This document shows, one piece after another, positions 11,111 through 20,390 of a stretch of 64,000 nucleotides of DNA. Under the pieces are notes generated by a model, which saw nothing but the letters and a program-made list of their open reading frames with translations, was not told where the DNA came from and searched no databases. This DNA is from Bemisia tabaci. Its lineage: Eukaryota > Arthropoda > Insecta > Hemiptera > Aleyrodidae. How positions within the stretch are numbered: the stretch's first letter is position 1; the number at the start of each line of letters is the position of its first letter. A program made the translations under genes and the position numbers. The DNA is taken from assembly GCF_918797505.1 (NCBI RefSeq), contig NC_092793.1, forward strand, positions 77,869,912-77,933,911. The letters run 5' to 3'.

Positions 11111-11592
11111 CTGCCGTGCTAAGGAAGAACGCCGTATGAACATTCCGGAGTTGCCAAATTCCACTTGATTAAACCTGTATTTTTGGCAGAATTCCTGCAT
11201 ATTTTTCCTTGAAATTTTTAGATACTTTAGATTAAAGTGTGTACAAACACTGGAAAAAAACCACATTGGATCTGGAGTCCAGACTCTTGAAAACATCGAC
11301 AAGAGAATGGACTCTTGATTCAATCAGATATAAGCTTAAATCATAAGGAAATCCGCCCAAATTAAGAGGCTTGGTTCTTGATTTAAGCTTAAATCTGATT
11401 GAATCAAGAGTATTACTTCTTGTCGATGTTTTTAAGAGCCTGGACTCTAGATACAATGTGTTTTTTTCCAGTGAAACTGTCTAAAAATTTGAGAAAATAA
11501 TTTTTACAATTTTCCGAGTAATTTCGGTTTTTATCGGAGGAAACTTGGCAACGTCTGAAGGCTCATACGGTGTTTTTCCTCAGCACGGCAGA
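11111..11592. repeat. CCGTGCTAAGGAAG family MITE, interrupted by a nested element
   Basis: The left end ctgccgtgctaaggaagaac and the right end, the inverted cctcagcacggcag, match the complete copies at 39875, 40577, 55005 and 58938, which are about 250-260 bp. This copy is 482 bp because another element (11248-11473) is inserted in its interior. Removing the insertion restores the family length. Confidence 0.8.
11248..11473. repeat. CACTGGAAAAAAACAC MITE, copy 1 (nested)
   Basis: A 226-bp element with long inverted arms (cactggaaaaaaaccacatt at the left, the complement ending tttttttccagtg at the right). The arms include tctggagtccagactcttg and gattcaatcag. Comparison of the host element with its relatives suggests a 2-3 bp A-rich target duplication (AA or AAA). 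Other copies lie at 23872, 28385, 31966 and 48572. Confidence 0.85.
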
Positions 11593-12639
11593 ACTGACCT
11601 AAGCGTAGTAGGTCATAGTAGTCGGTGTGAAGTGTTCCACGCGGCGCTGGAGGGCCAGACTGAGAGGACCCTGTTCTGTGATTATCCCTTCATGCACCTT
11701 TTGCGGGAGCAGGGCTAGCCGACGCGACACGACGCCACGCCCGCCCCCGCAACCCCACGGAAGCCGCCGCCACCATTTACCTCTCTTTGCTGTGTCGCGG
11801 CCTCCCCAACGCCTCGCTTGCACATACACAGTGCACCGGAGAGGGCGGTGAAGTGCAGACAAGGACGACATAGCGGCTAATGACAAACAATGGACTGGGT
11901 ATCTCATTAGCGGCCGTGTAAACACTAATGCTCCAACAAAGTGATGAAGAGCCGCTCTCCCATTTAGCCATTCCCTTTACGGCCGCCCTGTGATTGATGG
12001 AACATCCAGCGAGCAGTTTTGACGCGGGCGCATGAGACTTGGGCGAACTTATTGTTTCGAAGATATTTCGCGCTCCAGGGAGCCTTTAAAAGTTGACTCG
12101 CGAGTGTTGCGTGTTTTTCGAACTGATAGTAAGAGTAATTTGAAAGGGCTTGTCGAACGGGCGACGAGGTAGCATCGGCATCAGATTCGCCGGACCATTA
12201 ATCACCTGCCGTGGCTGCAAGTTTTGACGCGGGGGGCTCTGTGACTTGCGGTTTCAAGGCGGGCATCCGAAACACGGCGTACAGAGCCAACATGTTGACG
12301 ACAGACTGTTCAGACTTTCCGTTTTCCGCGCCGGCAGCGCAGGGGTTCTCTGTACTTATGCTCCTGCTTTGCGTCGCCCGCCTCACATTGCATCTCCAAC
12401 CAAATTGCTCCAATCTCTGTCAGTCTGGCATGGGTTACCAATGCATAACATCTCTAATGTTAGGCGCAAACGTCACGAGGTAGGGTATCTGCTGGTCCTG
12501 AAAATCCAAAACGTCCGTAAATAGTACTGATTTCTTAAAGACGGTCCTCAAGTACTGAAAAAGTATGGAAATTTCTAGAGAAAGCCGGGCATTTTTCGCT
12601 TCACACCAATTGTGTCTTTTAAGGCAGCCCGGAAAGTAA
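11593..12639. other. No gene recognised; GC-rich patches
   Basis: GC-rich at 11640-11850 and 12170-12400. Overlapping open frames on both strands (for example 12211-12483 plus, 12198-12413 minus) are a by-product of composition. A short motif, gttttgacgcggg, occurs twice (about 12015 and 12222). No domain is recognised. Confidence 0.35.
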
Positions 12640-12895
12640 GCAATCCTTTGCGCATTGATGATTCTTAGTGTTGTGTTTGTCACGTAGTTGTAGGCTACAA
12701 ACATACCGGAAGAACACAAATAGTTATCATTCGAAAAACATACATTAATTTCGTTGCATACATTTTTCTGAACTAGTAGGTCATGCATAATCCTTTTGAT
12801 AGATATCGCCCGCTCGAGTTGCGCCTTCAATTTTGTCGCATATGCAACAAACATACCGGAAAGCGCGAATAGTTATCTACTCGAAATGCAAACCA
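12640..12895. repeat. Two tandem copies of the dispersed 70-bp core
   Basis: Units with aaacataccggaa followed by aatagttatc occur at about 12702 and 12850, the second preceded by gcgccttcaattttg. They match the general pattern of cores at 710, 24930, 38290 and 57740. An open 139-codon minus-strand frame across the region is explained by the repeat. Confidence 0.5.
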
Positions 12896-13357
12896 ATATA
12901 GCGCTCCATCAACAATGATAGAACTCCTATACGACGTTGTGAATCCATCGGTGGACTTCTTCCTTGATGTCGTGCTCTACTTATCATCTTCTTCCTGGCA
13001 TCGCGGCATATGCACGCGTCTATCTTAAGTTCTATTCTAAAATGAGTGGTACTCAATCAACTCAACTTAATAAAATCTCAACCTTAAAAGTATCTGCTTG
13101 CGTGAATTTCGAATCTTACTAAGTAATTCAAAGTCGCTAGCTTTTACTTTGTATTTATTTGCTTTCATGGATAGAGTTAATCTAATGGACTACTTGGTTC
13201 ATTCGTTTATAGCAATCGGTCACCATCAGGTAATTCTAAGCGTTTACTTCCGGAAGTAACTTTTACACTCTAGGGAAGATGACAGTCGGGATCTCTAAAA
13301 TACATTTCCTCTGTCCACGAGGACCGACAATATTTTCAAATTGTTGTTCGTTTTTTA

Positions 13358-13674
13358 CATAGAGTACATAGAGTCGTAACGTAAGTGGGTGAGCTGACGC
13401 CACTTTTAAGCATTTTCCAGGTCCCGAATTCCGAGACTCCTGAGTGACGCCGGGTCACTTCTTCGATACATAATCGATTATTTGCGATACACGGGTACCC
13501 GGCCATCCGATGTAAACAAAGAAGATAGGAATCACCACGTATTCCACACCGCCATTTTGGATCGAACATGTATCGAAAAAGTGACCCGAACTCGGCGCAC
13601 ACCGGGCTCGGAACTCGTCGAGCAGAACATGGCGCCAGCTCTCCAATTTACATTACGACTCTATGTACTCTACG
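13358..13674. repeat. 317-bp TIR element
   Basis: The left end is atagagtacatagagtcgta and the right end is the inverted tacgactctatgtactctac. A second inner inverted pair, gtgacgccgggtcacttc and gaaaaagtgacccgaac, lies around a central region. It is MITE-like and seen once here. Confidence 0.75.
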
Positions 13675-14429
13675 GTTTTTTAAAGGGTTCACGCTCTACA
13701 CTTTTTTCCGAGTTCAAAAGTCAGTTGGATTCTGCATAATTCTGTGAGGTCAATTCCATGTACACTGGATTACCGGGTCAAATTTATTCTAATGGAATGG
13801 ATCAGATGCAAAAATGTAAGGTCACGGACGTAGTGACCAAAATAATTGGTGGGCATAGAAACATCGGCGAGTTTATTTCAAATGCTGGATTTCTGAGAAC
13901 TACACCATCAATATTGAGCGGGTTCCGTTACGAAGTCCCAAGTGAGGTAGGCCGCGTGACCTTTGGCACCACAGACATTTTGAACGGGCCGAGTTTCTTA
14001 TCAGATCCAGACTGTACGAGATATTTCTCAGCTCATCGACTGCCGTCTTATTCCTCCAACGAATAACGGCGTAGTTTTGAAACTTTGAGCCCCTTGACCT
14101 GGGTCTTTGATAGAGATGTTCGTTTGATATGCTGTCCTATACTTTTTTGGGGAATGAGTTGAACAAGAATTATTGGGTATAAAGCCCCTCTCAGATTAGA
14201 AACAAAGATGTTGCCATGCCACTATAGCCATTGGTACTTTTTTCTGTAAAATTTAAACACTCATTACGAAAGGAAATGACTAAAAGTGAAACATCACCAA
14301 ACCACGCAAAAAAACGAGCAATAAATTTACTCAAAAATGTTTATACATTTGCCTTATCACGTAAGATGCCACAGTTTAAAATACGAATTTCTCTTTACAT
14401 TTCCCTCTTCATTTTTCTATGGGTTAAAT
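13675..14429 (+). other. Unassigned open frames, probably not genes
   Basis: Two open frames (13758-14066, 102 codons; 14231-14470, 79 codons) have mixed, protein-like composition. I recognise no domain and see no splice pairs. The second would encode one hydrophobic segment (residues about 50-65). The evidence is too weak to call genes. Confidence 0.15.
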
Positions 14430-14813
14430 TCAATTATTGGGTTCTAAGGATAGTTCTGAAACGTTTTTGAGTGAAGTTGTAAGATTTCTAACGAAAAGTG
14501 CTGGATCAATCGATACAGCTGCAGCACTCTTCGTAATATGTTGAGTGAATCCATTTCTACCTCGAACTAGTCTCAAAATGGCATAAATTGCGAACTTGGG
14601 GTCTAATTGAGTTGTTTTATTGCTCAGCCGTATACGACGAGGGACATTACTCGAAGATCGATACAGCATTGCGGAGTTGAATAATTGCGGAAGTAGGACT
14701 TGGAGTTTTTGAGAATATACTTGTGGCGAGGTTAGCATCTCAGATTGGGAACTGGAAACTTGGAAACTTTGCGACCCGGATTTTGAGTCGTCGAACCTAT
14801 ACTGTGACGTCAT
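14430..14813 (-). CDS. Unidentified 127-codon ORF, doubtful
   Basis: A minus-strand ORF starts at ATG 14811-14813. Its composition is protein-like: a Ser/Gln-rich N-terminus (SQSFQVSSSQSEM) followed by a mixed segment near residues 70-110 that includes FAIYAILRLVRGR. About 70 bases upstream on the minus strand is a TATA-like tttatatcc, with an arthropod initiator-like tcagt nearer the start. No polyadenylation signal is obvious downstream. I do not recognise a family. An ORF of this length is expected by chance in 64 kb, so this is a candidate only. Confidence 0.2.
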   Translation of the reverse strand: MTSQYRFDDSKSGSQSFQVSSSQSEMLTSPQVYSQKLQVLLPQLFNSAMLYRSSSNVPRRIRLSNKTTQLDPKFAIYAILRLVRGRNGFTQHITKSAAAVSIDPALFVRNLTTSLKNVSELSLEPNN

Positions 14814-15478
14814 CGACGCTATCAGAGCCTCACTGATAAATTTAGGGGGCAGCCGGTTACCGGTTCCGGTCGTGGATATAAAGGGGAGCGTGGGGAGACT
14901 GCAAGGTTGCCAGATCCTACCTGCAAATTCGTTTATTTTGCAGGATATTTTAGGATTGCTATTCCACGTGCTCCACTCTCGGATCGTCAGTCATCATTAG
15001 ATGAATCTGATGGTGGACTTCCGAACGTAAATGTTCCTAAAATATAGAAAGCAGTGTGAGGTCTGTAACTTACACTAAGCGAATTTTCGCGTCAATCCGA
15101 TCGAATCGTATTGAATCCAATGAAATTGCTGACACCGGTGTCATCAGTCGGGTGACAACCCATTCACCAGTTTTTTTTTGACCTATCACAGAACTACCCG
15201 GCAGAATTACCCAATCCCTAGTAATCAAAATCCGTATCACACGATACAAGTAGCAGAGCTCTCAAAGTGGCACTACTTCTCTAATTTCTCAGCCGGTTTT
15301 GCAAAAATTTCCTTGACAATTTCAAGGTGTGATCTATGATACATCTCTAGCTCATCGGTTACCTCCAAAGATAATCGGGCCGACCATCTTTGAGAGGCTA
15401 ACAGTCAACAATGTCATCGATGAGCCTTTTTAAGAGCTCTATGTACTTTGATGGCGTGATATGGGCACTACGGGCACC
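14814..15478. other. No gene recognised
   Basis: Nothing coherent apart from the TATA-like motif upstream of the doubtful minus-strand ORF. Confidence 0.4.
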
Positions 15479-15886
15479 TAGAGTACCTATATTGAGAGAG
15501 TATGGCCACTGGGCCCCATGGACAGGCTTAGGACCCAAAAATGGCGGTGCTTTGTTTTGGTTTTTGTGGATGGGAGGGGGGTCATTGCCAACTTTTGACG
15601 GTTTTCACCAGCCGCACTTGCTGCCAACCTTACTACATCTAAGATAATTTTTCTCAAAAATTACACACGATTAGCCTTAAAAATATGTAAAGATGTCGCA
15701 ATAGTGCAATTGAGTAAATTTCTCGTTACGATAAGCAAAGAAAACTACATTTTGAGTCATTTTGCATTACATTAATTTATGGCGTCCGCCATTTTTGGGT
15801 CCTAAGGGCTCCATTCAGCCTAAGATGGCTGAGCCAATCAGAGGTGGTAACCCCAGTGGCCATACTCTCTCAATATAGGTACTCTA
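15479..15886. repeat. GAGTACCTATAT TIR element, copy 2
   Basis: The left end tagagtacctatattgagag and the right end ctctcaatataggtactcta are near-perfect complements, extended by tatggccactgggcc and its inverse. The interior (about 300 bp) is unlike that of copy 1, so the family may mobilise different interiors. Confidence 0.8.
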
Positions 15887-17105
15887 CGTTTTGCCAGCTT
15901 GCTAAGTGAGCGAGGTAAAAGAATTGTGATTTTTTTTAAAATATGGCAACAACGACGACCGAGTCATCAGTTGGCCGTGGAAATGTGTCGGGCCGATGCG
16001 ATACCGATGCCCCGCGGCGACTGCGTCCCGGCACCAGAGTGGAGCGCGCGACGCCCAATGAACTAAAGGGCGGATTAGGAGCTCGGGGGAGGGGGCCGCA
16101 CTGGGTTAGCGCTTGAACTGATGATGAATGAAGACTGGGTAGAAGGGCGAGGCGCGGGCTAAGGGATGAGGGAATTCTCCGCGACAATCCGGCACGTCTG
16201 TGTGCGTTTGTTGACACGCTGGGCAGCGGCGTTGCCTCACTTGAGGGGGTTGCAGTGGAAGGCGCATAAGTGCAGTTTTTGAAAAAATTCAGTTGGTAAT
16301 GATTTCAACCAAAACTATTCTTGAAGTACTATCTGTGATAAATCCTATAATCATTTTTAAGACGCCCGATGGACGGGGTGAGGAAGGAGGGTAAGACGGT
16401 CCAAAGGTCAACTTCCAAAGAAGGAATCAAAACTCAGAGTAAGGAGAAAGTCATTAAGAATATTTTTTGGCGGAAAATTTTTCTTTAAAACATCTTTTTG
16501 TTATTCAATTACGATACATTATTTGCTCATTAATCGCCAATGGACGATTCGACGATTTCGCTAGCCGCGAAGCGGACGTGGGGGGGGGGGGGGGGCAGCG
16601 CCCCGGGGGTTGGGCCACGTATATGGACAGGGGGCGGCCCCCTATTTTCCACTAAAATCCAAATTTTAAGCATCTAAGGTGAGCTTGAACTTAATTTCTG
16701 TGATAAGGCTCCATGTAGTGTCGAAACTTAATTGAAATTTTCGTCTTTGGCCTAGAAGTCGCCGTATCAGGGATGCATTTTTTATCCAAGTTAACGACCG
16801 GACCTCTTTGTGTAAACGGGATTGTGAGCATTATATTATCTTAAGAAAGTGAAATCATTTTAACTTAACTTAGGAATATAGGACGAAGTTCAGGCACACA
16901 ATATGATATACCCCGATACAGAATTTATGGGGTCACTTATTTTCTACAATGATATAAATTAAAGCAGGCCGAAGAAATTAAAATGATTTACTGATTTAAT
17001 TTACTTTTTTTACTTAAAGTTTTTTCATATTAGCTCTTCTTTCTACTCTTCTCTCTTTTTTACTCTTCTTTTACATTAATTTCTTTTTTATTACTTAAGT
17101 TAAAT
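15887..17105. other. No gene recognised; GC patch and poly(G)
   Basis: GC-rich at 15990-16230 and a 16-base G run at 16580-16595. A T- and pyrimidine-rich stretch lies at 17000-17100. No splice pairs were found. Confidence 0.35.
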
Positions 17106-17229
17106 GAACGGGTTGTCTCGAAAGAGAAACAAGCCCATTTTCCAGCTGAGCTCCACAGCGCCAGGACTCTAACGTAGTCCAGGGCCCATCTGGAAAATCG
17201 ACTTGCTCCCTTATAGAAACAACCAGTTC
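17106..17229. repeat. 124-bp TIR element
   Basis: The left end gaacgggttgtctcg and the right end, the inverted aacaaccagttc, form arms of about 39 bp that both contain attttccag or its complement. It is a short MITE. Confidence 0.7.
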
Positions 17230-17667
17230 AACTAGGGAATGTTTAAAATGTCAAATTTTCTTGCAAATGAATTGAAATTGAACCATCTTAACAGCAATGC
17301 AATACTTAGAAAACTCAGTAGTTCAAATTCACGAATCCAGAAAGCTAATTTCAAGACATATTCTACAAGTATTAGGGAGTGAGCTTAAGATTTAATGAAG
17401 AAACGGGGGACAAGTAAAAAACCAAGGAAATGGCATCTTGGACGGCTTGGTAGATCCTGGCCGAGAGCCAGTTATCAGGCAATGTTGTCACTAAATGTTT
17501 TGTTGTTAATGTTGTGAGCATTTTGTCGTAGTTGCGTGGACACAGACAGAGAATGAAGAGTTTGTAGGTGTCTGAAATTTGGTGAATATCATGTTTAAGA
17601 TGGAACTACCTAGAAAATTGGACACGAGAATATCCCTCTTTTCTGAGTTGAACAATTATTAATGGAG

Positions 17668-18065
17668 ATTTGATAAAATTACCCATTCTGCTGAATTTCA
17701 CGTGTTTAAATCGGAAATGCCGCCAGATGAAGTCATAAGGCGGTATAGTTTTTCACTTTTAAATTTGTTTCTCCACAATATCCTGTATCGGGAAAAAATT
17801 ATGAAAAATACTGCAAACTCAGCTCATGAAGCATTCTCAGATGAATCATTGACATTTTTTCGTGCAAACGGAGAATTTGCACGCAGATTTTTATCGCTTA
17901 ATCTGAGAGTGCTCAAAGGGCTGATTTCGCTGTATTTTTCGTGATTCTTTTCTGATATGGGAAACAGTGTAACAACATTTTTAAAAATGAGAAAATGCAC
18001 CGCCGAGTCATCGGACGGCATTTCCCATTTAAACACATGTTGTAGCAGATAGAATCATTTTGTCA
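17668..18065. repeat. Foldback inside the composite element
   Basis: The arms gtgtttaaatcggaaatgcc and ggcatttcccatttaaacac are inverted, and the symmetry extends outward through ctgctgaa/ttgtagcag and tgataaaatt/cattttgtcatatc. Open frames on both strands here are products of the palindrome. Confidence 0.7.
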
Positions 18066-18298
18066 TATCGACGGTGTCAGTCGGCAATCACATAACTCGG
18101 TTAGCGACGTCGCAGACTTCCTGTCATACTTCATTTTTTAAACGGATAACTACTCAACGGCAATTCTTTAAAACTGTCGTGATTTTTCTTCTCTGTCCGA
18201 AAAAATCCTGCAAAAACTTCAAGGAATGATGTCAATTTGTTCTCCTTTAAAAAATACCATAGAGGCGGAGATTTTCAGACACCGCAAACGAGATATAT
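18066..18298. repeat. 256-bp CGACGG...CCGTCG MITE family, copy 1
   Basis: It starts gtgtcagtcggcaatcacat and carries gcagacttcctgtcatactt and ttcaaggaatgatgtcaat, as in the complete copy at 55998-56253. The right terminal repeat is followed by the tandem block and then a second right half at 18598-18717 ending acttacgccgtcgatatg. Confidence 0.7.
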
Positions 18299-18339
18299 GA
18301 TTGCGGACTTACGCCGTCGATATGCGTTTCACGCCGAGA

Positions 18340-18590
18340 AGCGACCGCACTGTGTTAGGCGCAATGCGTGAAGTATTCGTGCACTCTTGTAGGCGCTGCG
18401 CGAACCGGCGATCGCGCTGTACGTTAGGTGCAATGCGTGAAGTATTCCTGCAGTCTTGTAGGCGCTCGTATGCGTTTGGCTCCGACTGGCGACCGCACTG
18501 TATTTGGCGTAATGCTTGAAGTATTTCTACAGTCTTGTAGGCGCTAATATGCGACAGACCGCCGCCCAGCGACGCCCAGCCCTTCTCTGC
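18340..18590. repeat. Three-unit tandem with GCAATGCGTGAAGTAT core
   Basis: Units with caatgcgtgaagtattc or a close variant start near 18362, 18431 and 18510, giving spacings of 69 and 79 bp. Each unit ends tcttgtaggcgct. The same core, in palindromic form, makes up the hairpin at 62105-62194. Confidence 0.75.
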
Positions 18591-18823
18591 TCGAAGAAAA
18601 TTCTGCAAAAACTTCAAGAAATGATGTCGATTTGTTCTCCTTTAAAAAAATAACATAGAGGCGGACATTTTCAGACACCGCAAACGAGATATGTGATTGC
18701 GGACTTACGCCGTCGATATGTCCTCGAATAATTGTTTACTTTACGAACTAAGGGTATCCTCGTGTTCAATTCACAATGCAGTCTCCACTTGAACACGAAA
18801 TTCATCCAGACATGCAAATTCTG

Positions 18824-19965
18824 AATTCTTTATTCTGAAATTCGGCAACCCCGCTCTTGGGATTGCGGGGGTTCATTCGTCTCGCGGCAGTGGAGACACG
18901 GAGGCAGCGGCAACGGTGTTGGTTAAGTTCATACTCTCTGGCTGCTCATCGTAGTCGCGGGGAACTTCTTAGTTGTGCCCTGGTGGAACCAATTTACGAT
19001 TATTGGCACTAATACAATTTATACGCTCTGCCCACCCGCACCCACCGCCACCACCCGGCACCCGGCTCACGCGCCTATGCTCACCCCCAACCCCGAGCGA
19101 GCGTCTCTACCTTGTCTTGCCCCGTTCCCTCCCCCTCCCCCTCCGCCCTCTCCCGCGTTTTTCATTACCTTAGATTAGGTCCAGGCTTCGCGCGCGGATG
19201 TCGAAGCTGATAAGATGCGCTCGCGCCCTCCTTCCCGATATACTACCCCCAAGCCTCCAGTTTTCACGAGACCGTAGACTGATTAAGGTGAATCTTCAGC
19301 TGTAGTTCCGAAAAAATCCACCACGTCGCGCTGCTAAAACCCGGCTCCGAAATCGGTGATTATTTAAATATCACGATAGATATATTAAATTCTAAGACTC
19401 GTAAGTTCTAGCAGCATACGTCTGGAATGCTTGGAAATAAACGCGAGCGTTGAAAGTTTAATAATAAAAGCTATAACTTGATCCCACTTTCTCTCATGAG
19501 GTATCCATAAGTGCGAGAGAGATAGCTCACGGTGGGAGAAAGATATCTGCGACTGCTGAGAGCGATCAATCGCGATTGGTTGCACCAAGGTCATCATGCT
19601 TAACCCTACTTTTTTCAGGGATCAAGTTTCAGAGCTTCAGAAATGACTTTTCACGTCTTTTTTAGGGTCAATAGGAAGAAGTATGTTATGGCTAGAACTT
19701 ATGACTCTTCGATTTAAACAGAAATTCCTCTAAATTTCTTCAAAGCTCAAGGACTCACGTGGGGCTGTACGGACTCTTACAGCGTGGACCAAAAAATCAA
19801 AACACAGCGGTGGCGCTCCCTCCCTGCGCGGAAAAATTTCTCACCACGCACCGCTGTAGATTCACCTTAAGTGACTACGTCATTCGATAAAATATCCAAC
19901 TCAGTGGTTCTAACCAAAAAAATAAAAATAAATGTAACATAACCTCGTGTGCAAATTCTGTGTGA
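18824..19965. other. No gene recognised
   Basis: A Pro-codon-rich CCC/CAC stretch at 19030-19160 gives spurious open frames. No splice or promoter logic is seen. Confidence 0.35.
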
Positions 19966-20390
19966 GTCAATGCGTCAGTTGCGCTGGTCACAGAATCGTG
20001 TTTTGATGCTTGATTCTTGTAGATTAACAGCAACTTCTACGTTCAATATTAACCGAGATATCGACCTCTGAAAAGTCGGGCTTTTGACGTCATCCACCGC
20101 GGTAGTGACACCGTTTTGGTTTCTTCTACCTTGCTTTCATCAGTCAGTGCGACGCACATTTGCACTGGTTACTGAACGTGAAAATCGGATGAAAGCAAGA
20201 TGGAAGAAACCAAGGGTGTCACTACCGCGGTGGATGACGTCAAAAGCCCGACTTTTCAGAGGTCGAGATCTCGGTAATATTGAACGTAGAAAGTTGCCGT
20301 TTGGAAGATCTTATTATTTATAGTTAATATACAAGAATCAAGCATCAAAACACGATTCTGTGACCAGCACAACTGACCCATTGTGTGAAT
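19966..20390. repeat. AGTTGCGCTGGTCAC long-arm foldback, copy 1
   Basis: The arms are about 190 bp. The left one starts cagttgcgctggtcacagaa and the right one is its inverse ending gtgaccagcacaactga. Inner arm sequence includes gacgtcatccaccgcggtag and its complement. The centre is near 20175. The second copy is at 35931-36366. Confidence 0.85.

Larger units (their letters stand above)
17558..18823. mobile_element. Composite 1.27-kb element with about 100-bp terminal inverted repeats
   Basis: The left terminal repeat (17558-17660; agtttgtaggtgtctg through caattattaatgg) is inverted at 18722-18823 (tcgaataattgtttac through gacatgcaaattctg). Between them lie a foldback (17668-18065), a MITE copy (18066-18298), a degenerate three-unit tandem (18340-18590) and a second partial copy of the MITE right half (18598-18717). 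No transposase frame is present. A solo terminal repeat of the same family lies at 3979-4100. Confidence 0.65.

Noticed and set aside
12198..12483. Secreted or membrane protein gene suggested by a hydrophobic frame
   Set aside because: Several frames on both strands are open at once because of GC composition. No start context, splice sites or recognised family.
18309..18617. Minus-strand 102-codon ORF
   Set aside because: It spans the three-unit tandem and its periodic amino-acid pattern comes from the repeat.
20084..20323. 79-codon ORF in the long-arm foldback
   Set aside because: It is a by-product of the palindrome. The same arms occur at 36.1 kb.
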